From the IMG/VR virus record IMGVR_UViG_3300047095_000752, positions 62,001 to 126,000 of that record: a DNA stretch of 64,000 nt; one strand, 5' to 3'. The position numbers were made by a program, and so were the translations under genes. The first letter of the stretch is position 1, and every line of letters starts with the position of its first letter. Origin of the DNA: a virus. Shown piece after piece: positions 55,778 through 63,999 of this stretch. The notes beneath the pieces are model-generated. The model worked only from the letters and a program-made list of their open reading frames with translations, did no database searches and was not told the origin of the DNA.

Positions 55778-57323
55778 TTTCTTTTAATTTTTCTATACTC
55801 AACTCACTGAGGGGTTCGCCGAATAATACTTTTTCGATCTGTGAATATTTCTTCGAGTCTTTTGAGATCAACCCAAATGTTAAACTTTTACCAAGGTTCT
55901 CATAGGCGACCCCCAGAGACCACGATATAATCGAAGGAAGAGATTTAATGCTATGTAATTCCGGATCGTATGGATCCTTCAATCTGGCTGCAATCATCGG
56001 ATCTTTCTTATTTCTTAAAATCGTTGCGAGGATGACCTCAAGGTGGCAACTATCCCAAGGTCCAAAAGTACTTAGAGCTTCGTAAAACTTCTTGTATAGG
56101 TTCTCTGGGGTCTCCCATGGACCCTTGCCCGCAACCAATGAGTCTAGGCTCTGGGCGATCTTTTCAGGAGCGATCTTAAAGAATTTAATTGTAAATAATT
56201 TAACATCTTTACCATACATTAAAGTGATACTATCAGCAGTTTCATTATAATCATCGTGGATATTAATTTCAACAGGCATTTCAATAGTAGCATTAACTTC
56301 AATATTACCAATATACATTCTAAAATAGCCTAAAGGTAACTTATAAGTATTTCCTACTTTTTCAATTGCATACTCGTCCTTGAAGATACTTTTATTGATC
56401 TTAATCGTTGTTACTTCAGCGCTGGAGTATAGATCGTTATCTTTTTGATATACCATACCTGATAAATATTTTTCTTCGTCATCTGTAATAGAGTCCGCAA
56501 GTTCTTTTAAGATATCCACCTTCTTGAAGACTACGGCCCCGCCTGTGTGAAATGAATTGTGTGTCTGAACATTATTATTCAAAAATTCTTCGGAGTCAGT
56601 TTTAAGATCATATACATATCCACAATATCCCTCTATACCGGGAACTACCTGCTCAATATCAATGTAATCATTAATATCCTGTATAAGCTTATCTGAAGGC
56701 ACAGCATTCTTTAAAGTCCAATATACAAGTCCGTCTTCAGTATTAATATCAAAGTTACAAGTATGACTTAAATGATCTGCTACAAGCTTCAACTGTGATA
56801 CAAAGTTAAAACTAAAAATCTTAGACTTGGTGTTGACTTTATCGTCGGACTTAATATTATCAAATAAGAAATGATATAAAAGGTATGTTAAGTTACTAGT
56901 ACTTATTTTAGATAAATAATCAGGATTAATACAAAAATTATATATCGAATCGCCATTAAAATATTCGGAATGATTTGCAATTATATGTAAATTAGGATCT
57001 TCAAATATATTCAACAAAATGTCAAATAGTATATCTACATCAGGCGGCTCTACCCCGTAAACAAATTCTAATTTACGTTCGGTGTTATCAACCCAAATTC
57101 TATCATGGAACATTACTATATCTTTAGCTTCAACCACCGTAGGTTGCCCGTCAAGCGACTGAATCCATACAGGGTGGTCTTCTTGGCAAAACAGCATATG
57201 TCCAGTCACAGTGCGAATAAAGCACATTGGTGCCGTTGGTGTATGCCTTTGGATCTTATATGCTCGGGTTAAACCGTCTTTACCCACGACATTGAGATCT
57301 AACTCTTTAGTTTCTAAATTCAT
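55767..57323 (-). CDS. rpoC: Split C-intein fused to RNA polymerase beta' C-terminal fragment
   Basis: 518 residues. Residues 1-256 are a C-intein: block B TGHMLFCQEDHPVWI (40-54, His50; the usual Thr of TxxH is Gln47), block F GYVYDLKTDSEEFLNNNV (235-252), block G QTHN ending at Asn256. Ser257 is the +1 extein residue, starting SFHTGG, the universal beta' FHTGG motif. Residues 257-518 are beta' C-terminal sequence. Residues about 88-205 are an insertion that looks like a decayed LAGLIDADG endonuclease. The N-intein is at the end of the ORF at 59344, so the ligated product needs trans-splicing. Confidence 0.92.
   Translation of the reverse strand: MNLETKELDLNVVGKDGLTRAYKIQRHTPTAPMCFIRTVTGHMLFCQEDHPVWIQSLDGQPTVVEAKDIVMFHDRIWVDNTERKLEFVYGVEPPDVDILFDILLNIFEDPNLHIIANHSEYFNGDSIYNFCINPDYLSKISTSNLTYLLYHFLFDNIKSDDKVNTKSKIFSFNFVSQLKLVADHLSHTCNFDINTEDGLVYWTLKNAVPSDKLIQDINDYIDIEQVVPGIEGYCGYVYDLKTDSEEFLNNNVQTHNSFHTGGAVVFKKVDILKELADSITDDEEKYLSGMVYQKDNDLYSSAEVTTIKINKSIFKDEYAIEKVGNTYKLPLGYFRMYIGNIEVNATIEMPVEINIHDDYNETADSITLMYGKDVKLFTIKFFKIAPEKIAQSLDSLVAGKGPWETPENLYKKFYEALSTFGPWDSCHLEVILATILRNKKDPMIAARLKDPYDPELHSIKSLPSIISWSLGVAYENLGKSLTFGLISKDSKKYSQIEKVLFGEPLSELSIEKLKEKKK
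56556..57323 (-). other. C-intein segment (256 residues)
   Basis: Begins at the ORF start methionine and ends at Asn256 before Ser257. Contains blocks B, F and G but no block A, which is encoded 2 kb away at 59347-59415. Penultimate His255 and terminal Asn256 are the residues needed for Asn cyclisation. Confidence 0.9.
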
Positions 57324-57333
57324 TTACAGTTCC

Positions 57334-57603
57334 TTAAATAATAGGTGAAGATGCTAATTGCCAATATACGGGCGCGTAATATTCTTCCGGGACATGTGAT
57401 TTTTTGTAGTTCTTTTCGCCTTCCCAGCAACCCATATGTTTATATTGACTAAACTTTTTATTATATCTTAATAAACATATCTTAAATTCACGAGGTTCTT
57501 CGGAATAATATAATGCACGTGTTAAACAGTCGTTGTCAGGGAGTTTATCAACGGTTTTAATCCAGTTGCTTAAATTAATTTCGTCTTTACTTATTTTGTG
57601 CAT
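57334..57603 (-). CDS. DUF551-like small protein inside the fractured beta' locus
   Basis: 89 residues. NWIKTVDKLPDNDCLTRAL at the start and YYAPVYWQLASSPII at the end match the DUF551 pattern (WI.V...LP ... VTHWMPLP.PP), common in phages, unknown function. Lies between the endonuclease and the C-intein ORF with 2-10 nt spacing; a passenger carried with the mobile element or a phage gene inserted there. Confidence 0.65.
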   Translation of the reverse strand: MHKISKDEINLSNWIKTVDKLPDNDCLTRALYYSEEPREFKICLLRYNKKFSQYKHMGCWEGEKNYKKSHVPEEYYAPVYWQLASSPII

Positions 57604-57605
57604 TG

Positions 57606-59324
57606 TTAAGCAACTTTCTTCTTAAATACATTATTTCCACAATCCCAAACACGATCATATTCATTACTTTGCATATTTTGCCACTCGGTTAATGTTGGAT
57701 CAAATGATTCTAATAGATTGTTTAATTTATGTTTTTGAAATTTAAGTCTGGAATCTCGATTCATATAATCATTGGTATAAAAGTAATTTGGTGAGCCTGT
57801 ATGCGTTAATTCAAATCCAGAGCTTTCATATATATTACCATATCCATATCTTAGATCTGAATAGGTTATTATATCACACTTGATATCTTTTGAGAAGTCA
57901 TTTACTAACTTTTGGAAACCACCGACTACATTTGTATTTAATTTTGTGCAGAATCTTAATATTTCGTAATTGTCTTTGGATCTAATTACTGTAATCATGC
58001 TAATTAAATTATTATTACTATCATAAAGTCCATAATTGAATCCACGATGAGTGTAACCTTGTATATGATTTTGGTCTAAAAATAACTCTGCGTCCTTGAA
58101 GGGAACCTTATGTATATTTAGATCCGATGTATTATATGTATTTTCATATATTTTTAATTTATTTGCAATAATCGAACAAACTATATCTTGCTTATTAAAC
58201 CATTCATCATCGAATATATGAATTAAATCAATTCCTTTTTCTTTACATAAATTCGTTTTATTGATATGGTAATGTTCATCTTTGCCTTGTTTTTCGGAGT
58301 GCCAATAGAGTCCGTTGAATTCAATTGCAAGTTTGTAGTCTGGAATGTAAATGTCGATTTCAAGTGGATTTATTAATGACCGGTCATTTTCTATTATAAT
58401 TGTATTTTCTGGTAGGATCGATTTAACGAATTCGTAAACTTCGTGCTCGCCTTTGGAAGTGCCTGACATACCCTGATGTGGGTAACAATTAAAACATCTT
58501 GGTATGTGTCCATCCGCTAAATTATCTAAAAAGATATGATTACAAGTATTACATTTGAATTCATATCGGTTATCTCGTGATATTCCATTATATTCATCTA
58601 GGCTAAATACTGGCGTTACTTTACTTAATAATCTTTTTGAATTCAACAATTTTATATAAAATACTTCTTTTAATTTAACTTTACCAGCGGCAGACGATAT
58701 ATAGTGTTTATGACCATATCGTTTAACCATTGTGTTTTCGGCTTTGTTTCTTATCTCTTTTATTTTAGATACGTTATCCACACCGTATTTTTCTTGTACT
58801 GTATTTTTAATCTTTTCACGAATTTCATTAGATTCGAATGGAGTTAGTGCTCCATATTTTTCTAAATTAGTTTTATTTCGTTTTTCGTTTATTTCTTTAT
58901 TGTCAAACAGATTTACACTACCATATCGCTCAATTCGTGTATTAAGTATTTTATTCTTAACTTTTTCATTTTTTGCCGATTGTTCATACCCATACTTTTT
59001 TAGATTTGTGTTTTTTATTTTTTGTTTTACATCTTCATTTTGAAACCCATATTCAGATCCATATCTCTCCAGATTTGTTTGTTTAATTTTGTTTTTAGTT
59101 TCTGTATTTAATCCCCTGCATTTATTAGAGCATGTTTTATAAAATCCATCTTTAAAACTTTTATATGGGGTTGGGCTTTTACAAACTTTACACAAATGTT
59201 CGTCATTAACTGAAATATATTTAATATAATATTCTGATATATGTATTTCTTTGTGTGAATGCATTATATGATTTTTTAAAGAATTTGTATCATCAAACAC
59301 TCTCTGGCAGATCTGACATTGCAT
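57606..59324 (-). CDS. Vsr/EDxHD-like homing endonuclease nested in split intein
   Basis: 572 residues. C2H2 finger (3-24, CQICQRVF..HIMHSH); zinc pairs C45/C48 and C65/C69; six repeats with exact 23-residue spacing, each ending RYG or KYG (Y88, 111, 134, 157, 180, 203), DNA-binding NUMOD-like; zinc CNTC / CFNC (258-280); then a Vsr-like nuclease core with D324 (EIDIYIPDY), E335 (AIEFNG) and YWH (340-342), and IHIFDDEW. A further 190-residue C-terminal domain follows. This is the endonuclease type found with split inteins in fractured phage genes. Confidence 0.88.
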   Translation of the reverse strand: MQCQICQRVFDDTNSLKNHIMHSHKEIHISEYYIKYISVNDEHLCKVCKSPTPYKSFKDGFYKTCSNKCRGLNTETKNKIKQTNLERYGSEYGFQNEDVKQKIKNTNLKKYGYEQSAKNEKVKNKILNTRIERYGSVNLFDNKEINEKRNKTNLEKYGALTPFESNEIREKIKNTVQEKYGVDNVSKIKEIRNKAENTMVKRYGHKHYISSAAGKVKLKEVFYIKLLNSKRLLSKVTPVFSLDEYNGISRDNRYEFKCNTCNHIFLDNLADGHIPRCFNCYPHQGMSGTSKGEHEVYEFVKSILPENTIIIENDRSLINPLEIDIYIPDYKLAIEFNGLYWHSEKQGKDEHYHINKTNLCKEKGIDLIHIFDDEWFNKQDIVCSIIANKLKIYENTYNTSDLNIHKVPFKDAELFLDQNHIQGYTHRGFNYGLYDSNNNLISMITVIRSKDNYEILRFCTKLNTNVVGGFQKLVNDFSKDIKCDIITYSDLRYGYGNIYESSGFELTHTGSPNYFYTNDYMNRDSRLKFQKHKLNNLLESFDPTLTEWQNMQSNEYDRVWDCGNNVFKKKVA

Positions 59325-59343
59325 TTAATATTTTCTTTCGTAA

Positions 59344-60834
59344 TTAGTTTTGGTCCCAAAGTTCATCTAATGAGATTATACCATGCTTTTCCGTATTTAC
59401 CAACCCCGTTGAACACTTCATAATCTTTTCTGATAACGAACAACAGGCTTGGGCAGCAAGCATACCCAGTGCCCGTGACTTTACCTGATAAATCAAATCG
59501 CCATAACAAGTGCGGCATATTTCACGACTTTTGCAAAATGTAGGGCTACGGAGTTCTACGAACTTTCCGATATGTGCATCAGTCAGTCTTTCTACCTTCC
59601 GATCCTTCTGATTTATAATATAACGACCTTGCATCCGACCAAATAATTCGGATGTTATCTTAAGTTTTAGTCCTCGTTTAGTTCCACAATCCGCATTTGT
59701 GATGTCACCCTCACACGATCCAATCGAATACACCATTTTACGATATGCATATCCACCGAACGCGGTATTTACGGCACGGTCAATAATACCCTTACGACTA
59801 CCTGCGGCGGATTCTAGGTATTGCTCAGGATCGAAACCATCAACCAACGCTTTTTCGACAGGCGGAAGGAGTTCGCCACTGGCGTTACTGATCAATCCTT
59901 TGGATACCATAATCTGACGCAATTGCGATCCACCCTTGGCCGCCCCACTTGCTATCTGGATATAAAGTCCTTCTTCTTGTGTCCTCAAATATTCCATCAA
60001 GGCAACATCCATCTCATCTAAAATTTTAATTTGTTTATTTACATCCGGCTCAGCCTTAAGTTTCTTTGAAAGGCTTTTTAATTCGGGTGAAGGTATAAAC
60101 ATATCTAAACTAATAGTCTGGGGATATTGAGTAGCAGCCTCGAAGGACATCTTGCACATCTTATCAATTGTAAGTGCGAAATCAGCTTTGTTTTTAAGCA
60201 TCACTTCTTTTAATACTTTACTCACATCTCTCGCATTCATAGGTTTATCTATAAATGGAATGTAAGATGGGAGAACACTATTGAATATAACTCTACCTGC
60301 GGTTGTGTTTGTAAGCCCGATATTCGTGTTGATCCGGACGGGATCCCCCGGATGTAGTTTTTCAGCATCTTGTACATTGTTTATAACTCTTATAGGTTTT
60401 TTATTTTCCAAGTAAGTAATTGTAAAAATACCGATATTCATTTCTTTTGATAGTGAAAAGTTAGGAGAATTTAAGAATTCAAAGCCCTGTGTTGTAATCA
60501 TTTTATTCTTAACTTCATTCTGAGCTTCAATTGAAATTGGGACGACAATAGCCATTTGGTCACCATCGAAATCCGCCATGTAAGGACCCACAACAACCGG
60601 GTGAATATCAATAGTCGGTCCATCGATTATAGTAACGTAAGCACCTTGGATCCGTCCTCTTTCGACGTTAGGATCACGTTTATATAATACTACTCGATTT
60701 TTATCTTCGATTTCTTTTACTGCGATTTTTCGAATAGTATCATAAATTATAGGATTTACTTTATATCCCTTAGAGATGTATTTCAATATCTTACGGATAT
60801 CGTCGATGGAGACTTTTTCACTTTCATGTAACAT
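59344..60834 (-). CDS. rpoC: RNA polymerase beta' middle fragment ending in a split N-intein
   Basis: 496 residues. Catalytic ADFDGDQM with D88, D90 and D92 that chelate the active-site Mg; RGRIQGAYVTIIDGPTIDIHP before it; Zn site with CKSREICRTCYGD near 445; and bridge-helix-region sequence. The beta' frame stops at LGMLAAQACCSLSEKIMK, where bacteria continue with ...FHTGG. From C474 a 23-residue N-intein follows (CSTGLVNTEKHGIISLDEL). Start has AGGAATCC ribosome site. Confidence 0.94.
   Translation of the reverse strand: MLHESEKVSIDDIRKILKYISKGYKVNPIIYDTIRKIAVKEIEDKNRVVLYKRDPNVERGRIQGAYVTIIDGPTIDIHPVVVGPYMADFDGDQMAIVVPISIEAQNEVKNKMITTQGFEFLNSPNFSLSKEMNIGIFTITYLENKKPIRVINNVQDAEKLHPGDPVRINTNIGLTNTTAGRVIFNSVLPSYIPFIDKPMNARDVSKVLKEVMLKNKADFALTIDKMCKMSFEAATQYPQTISLDMFIPSPELKSLSKKLKAEPDVNKQIKILDEMDVALMEYLRTQEEGLYIQIASGAAKGGSQLRQIMVSKGLISNASGELLPPVEKALVDGFDPEQYLESAAGSRKGIIDRAVNTAFGGYAYRKMVYSIGSCEGDITNADCGTKRGLKLKITSELFGRMQGRYIINQKDRKVERLTDAHIGKFVELRSPTFCKSREICRTCYGDLIYQVKSRALGMLAAQACCSLSEKIMKCSTGLVNTEKHGIISLDELWDQN
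59347..59415 (-). other. Very short N-intein (23 residues)
   Basis: Block A with nucleophile Cys1, then GLVNTEKHGIISLDEL and four more residues before stop. Splitting directly after block A is the atypical split position, unlike DnaE-type inteins whose N-part is about 100 residues. Confidence 0.88.
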
Positions 60835-60855
60835 TCAGGATTCCTTTAATACGTA

Positions 60856-61218
60856 TTAATCCAATTGCTTATATCGTTTATCTAATTCGTTAATTAAAGC
60901 GTGGATACTATCGTCCATTTTATATTTATTTGCTGTCGCCCAAGATCCAGCATAAGCATTATCATCTTCTTTTATTTCCGGTGTTATTTCAAGAACGGAT
61001 ACGAGAGCCTCATACAGTTTGTGTGTATCTATTGATTTGTATGTACTGTCTCTATCTCTTGATTTATCAAGTTCACTTCTTAATTGTAGTAATTCTTGTA
61101 TATACTCAGCATTCTGTTTTTTTAATGTACTGATAATGGATATTGAATCTATATTTGATCCTTCATACTTATCCATATCGTTTATATTGAGACCAAAAGA
61201 TCCATTTTCAGATTCCAT
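60856..61218 (-). CDS. Unknown coiled-coil protein between beta' fragments
   Basis: 120 residues, not RNA polymerase. Residues about 25-70 coiled coil (STLKKQNAEYIQELLQLRSELDKSRD); rest helical. Lies between the beta' N and middle fragments. May assist their assembly or be an insertion. Unknown. Confidence 0.7.
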   Translation of the reverse strand: MESENGSFGLNINDMDKYEGSNIDSISIISTLKKQNAEYIQELLQLRSELDKSRDRDSTYKSIDTHKLYEALVSVLEITPEIKEDDNAYAGSWATANKYKMDDSIHALINELDKRYKQLD

Positions 61219-61233
61219 TTAAATACCCTTTTG

Positions 61234-61560
61234 TTAAATGCCTCTGCTGTACTCTTCTTGTGCATCTGCTAAGACAGGTACAACATACCGAGTATAACCT
61301 CTTCGTCCATCACTTACAAATTTTGGGGCAGCGATAAAGTGGGCGGCTTGCTTATCATTCTTCATCTTAAATGGAAATTTACCATCCCATCCTTCGACTT
61401 TGTCTAAGTTCGTCTCGCCAACTTCAACTTTAGTACCATCTGATAATTTAATATCATTCGGGATACCATTACCTTCAAAATCATCATTAGCCTTATACTT
61501 GAGGATTTCTTTCTTGGTCATACTATCAATTTGTTCGAATATAATCTTTTTCAATACCAT
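61234..61560 (-). CDS. Unknown protein between beta' fragments
   Basis: 108 residues. Basic N-terminal helix, then IKLSDGTKVEVGETNLDKVEGW and KQAAHFIAAPKFVSDGRRGY. No motif recognised. 18 nt downstream of the beta' N-fragment. Confidence 0.7.
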   Translation of the reverse strand: MVLKKIIFEQIDSMTKKEILKYKANDDFEGNGIPNDIKLSDGTKVEVGETNLDKVEGWDGKFPFKMKNDKQAAHFIAAPKFVSDGRRGYTRYVVPVLADAQEEYSRGI

Positions 61561-61578
61561 TGTTATTTCCTTTGTGGG

Positions 61579-62499
61579 TTAATCGTCTTCTAATAAATCG
61601 GATTCTTGAGATAAGAATTTCTTAACTTCTATGTGAAATTCATCGGGAATCATGCTTTTGTATGGTGAATTAATAATGCCATATATAAGATATGGTTCAA
61701 AAAGCTGACACGCTAGTCGTAATGGTACACCAACATTACCAACTTTTAATTTATAATTCGGTGTAATGACCGCACGAGCAGAATAGTCCACCCGCTTACC
61801 CAGAAGATGGTTTCGTATCAGACCTTCCTTCTTGGATACTTTTACTTTTACAAGCTCATATAGATCTCGCATAAATAATTGCATTCTATAACTGAAAATA
61901 TCAAACAACTGACCGGATACACTACCTAACTGAGTTCCTGCCATAATTATTTTTTGATATAACTTTGTGAGATCATCGATCTGGATATCCCCAGTAATTT
62001 CGTCAATCTGAATTGGTCTATATTCGGGTGAAATTACAGGTAATTTATTTATAAAGAAAGTTCGATCATCAACTGCTTTGTAAAGTACATCGATAATCTT
62101 ATTTCGGTCTCCACCCTCTTCACCGGTCGAAAAACGTATCTTATGGATGTTGTTTACAAATGCAGTCATACCATTAATATCACCCATATCATCTTCGACT
62201 AAATTATTATTCGAATCCAGTGAAAATATGGCTTCCCCAGATAATAAGTCGGGGATGCGTCTAAAGATACGCTTCTCTAAAATATCATATAGAAATGGGT
62301 GAACAACATTACAGTTTAGATCAATCCAAGAATAATTAGAACGTCTCTCTTTAGATCCTTCTACCCCGAAGATAGTTTCTGAATATAAACCTTGAGGGTG
62401 GAAATTCATAGACTTATCGAAGTAGATTTGATGTGATGTTATAGCTTCTAGTGCCTTCTTTTCTTTTAAAAAGACATCTACGTGAATTGGTTCGATCAT
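61579..62499 (-). CDS. rpoC: RNA polymerase beta' subunit, N-terminal fragment
   Basis: 306 residues. [37 protein letters not shown] is the beta' switch-2/rudder-proximal block (bacterial [23 protein letters not shown]). [14 protein letters not shown] near residue 32 is the phage form of the N-terminal GLFDERIFG block. It ends near bacterial beta' residue 380, and the next part begins at 60834, with two small ORFs between. AGAGG ribosome site just behind the late-type element at 62511. Confidence 0.95.
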   Translation of the reverse strand: [306 protein letters not shown]

Positions 62500-62510
62500 A
62501 AAAATACCTC

Positions 62511-62523
62511 TAAAAATTTGTCC
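62511..62523 (-). promoter_or_regulatory. Late-type promoter-like element, site 4
   Basis: Minus strand GGACAAATTTTTA. If transcription starts at the TA, the leader is only about 12 nt and contains the AGAGG ribosome site of the beta' N-fragment. Confidence 0.58.
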
Positions 62524-62540
62524 AATTAATTAAATTTTAT

Positions 62541-62575
62541 AAAAAAACATGGTGGAAATACATATTCCACCATGC
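62541..62575 (-). terminator. Rho-independent terminator
   Basis: Perfect 10-bp stem CATGGTGGAA / TTCCACCATG followed by T7 on the minus strand. Separates the genes at 62593-63837 from the beta' operon. Confidence 0.94.
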
Positions 62576-62592
62576 TTCTAATTTCTATTATA

Positions 62593-62955
62593 TCACAGAT
62601 CCTTATAGGATCCCTTAATAAAATGTTCGATTATGTTGTCTTTCATCTTGTCAAGGACTGGAAATGAGGATCGGTTCTTCTCAATCACAGTTTCCAATAT
62701 CCCCAATATGACTTTATAGTCTATCTTATCTTTATCATCTTTAACATATTTATTATGGAATTCAACAAATTTTCTGATATCTTTTAAATTGTATTTTTTA
62801 AGAATTTTGAAATGTCGTATGGATATGGGGTTGTGTTCTATATAAACGTCCTCATATACCGCGTATAATTCCTTCATATTTTTTATTGTTTTATATTTGA
62901 CTTTGAATAGAATTAAGTCGATAAACACTTTGAGTTTATTATATTTTTCATCCAT
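62593..62955 (-). CDS. Unknown helical protein
   Basis: 120 residues, all-helical pattern with many Lys and Asp (KYVKDDKDKIDYKVILGILETVIEKN). AT-rich codons, in contrast to the gene 6 nt upstream. Unknown. Confidence 0.72.
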   Translation of the reverse strand: MDEKYNKLKVFIDLILFKVKYKTIKNMKELYAVYEDVYIEHNPISIRHFKILKKYNLKDIRKFVEFHNKYVKDDKDKIDYKVILGILETVIEKNRSSFPVLDKMKDNIIEHFIKGSYKDL

Positions 62956-62961
62956 AATATA

Positions 62962-63837
62962 TCAGTCCGATTCGATCTTGGATTCAGGGGTGTGTCCAAT
63001 CTTGAAGAGCGAATCCATGTTGCCGCTCAGGGCGTCCAGATCAACTTTCGCGTTCTGGACATTGTCATGGATATAGTCGCCCCACGGGATTTTGCGTTTG
63101 TCGATGGACTTGAAGAAATCGATTTCGTATTCGCACCATTTCTGGTACATCGGGAAATCCGCCGCGTTGGCTTCTTCGTTCATCTGACCTTGGAAGTCCG
63201 CCATGTACAGTTCCCAAATCCGAAGGAGTTCCGTGTCCTTCAGCTTGACTATGAACAGGTCGGCTTCCTTGTCTGAGTTCATGGCGACAGCGTACAGGGA
63301 GAACAGAGTGTTCATCTGCGTGAAGGCGTACAGGAGAAGCTTGCACTGGTCCTTGGTGTACGGGAAGTGGGTCAGGTCGCCGTAACAGTCGTAGTTGGAG
63401 TCCTTGTGATCCTTCATGACATCGAAGACTTCATTCTTGAGGTTATCATAGTTCGGAAGCTTGGACAGGATCTTCCGGAAGGTGCCATCCGGATCGTCTT
63501 CAACGTCCTTGAGGAGTTCATCCATGTTGATATCGTTGACAAGGGTGTCGTGGATGTGCTGGACGAGGTTGTGATACAGACGCTGTTCAATGGTGAGTTG
63601 CTCACCACCATCTTCGGAGCATATGTTGGACATCATGGCTGTGGTGTAAAAGCGATTGATGTCAGCTTGACTGTTGAAGAATGCGATGGTGTTGACATTT
63701 CGGGCAACACGGTCGGGGGAGCCGAGTTCACCGTCGTAAAAGTCGATTCCCTTGATGTTGTGGAAGAAAACCATCCACGTCTCGGGGAGTTCAAGCGCGT
63801 CAATCCGCGCACGCATCTTCTTTGTGAGCTTTGCCAT
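62962..63837 (-). CDS. Unknown protein, high-GC codons
   Basis: 291 residues from the ATG at 63837 (AAAGGA upstream). Basic N-terminus MAKLTKKMRARIDAL, then mixed alpha/beta with acidic patches (LLKDVEDDPDGTFRKIL) and several Trp/Tyr. No motif recognised. C- and G-ending codons throughout make it one of the most GC-rich genes here, next to an AT-rich gene of the same operon. Confidence 0.78.
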   Translation of the reverse strand: MAKLTKKMRARIDALELPETWMVFFHNIKGIDFYDGELGSPDRVARNVNTIAFFNSQADINRFYTTAMMSNICSEDGGEQLTIEQRLYHNLVQHIHDTLVNDINMDELLKDVEDDPDGTFRKILSKLPNYDNLKNEVFDVMKDHKDSNYDCYGDLTHFPYTKDQCKLLLYAFTQMNTLFSLYAVAMNSDKEADLFIVKLKDTELLRIWELYMADFQGQMNEEANAADFPMYQKWCEYEIDFFKSIDKRKIPWGDYIHDNVQNAKVDLDALSGNMDSLFKIGHTPESKIESD

Positions 63838-63885
63838 TGTTTTCAAATTCCTTTATTCACACTACGGTTTAAGAGACACAACAGT

Positions 63886-63999
63886 TTATATACTATAATA
63901 ATATTTTGCCCGTGGAACCAATTGTCTTAACATAAGCATAATGTCGACATCGTACTTATGATTCATCCCGCGAGGCTTTAAATACTTATAGAATACTAA
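63886..63999 (-). CDS. C-terminal end of an unknown gene, cut by window edge
   Basis: Last 37 codons before TAA, reading VFYKYLKPRGMNHKYDVDIM and ending LVPRAKYYYSI. It is the open frame at the right edge on the coding strand. Too short to identify. Confidence 0.4.
   Translation of the reverse strand, partial: LVFYKYLKPRGMNHKYDVDIMLMLRQLVPRAKYYYSI

Noticed and set aside
57806-59100. Repetitive region that might be a CRISPR-like or tandem DNA array
   Set aside because: The 69-bp periodicity reflects six 23-residue protein repeats; the DNA units are diverged.
63367-63930. 187-codon plus-strand frame
   Set aside because: Antisense of the high-GC gene at 62962; Val-rich composition is the reverse of its Asp/Asn/His codons.
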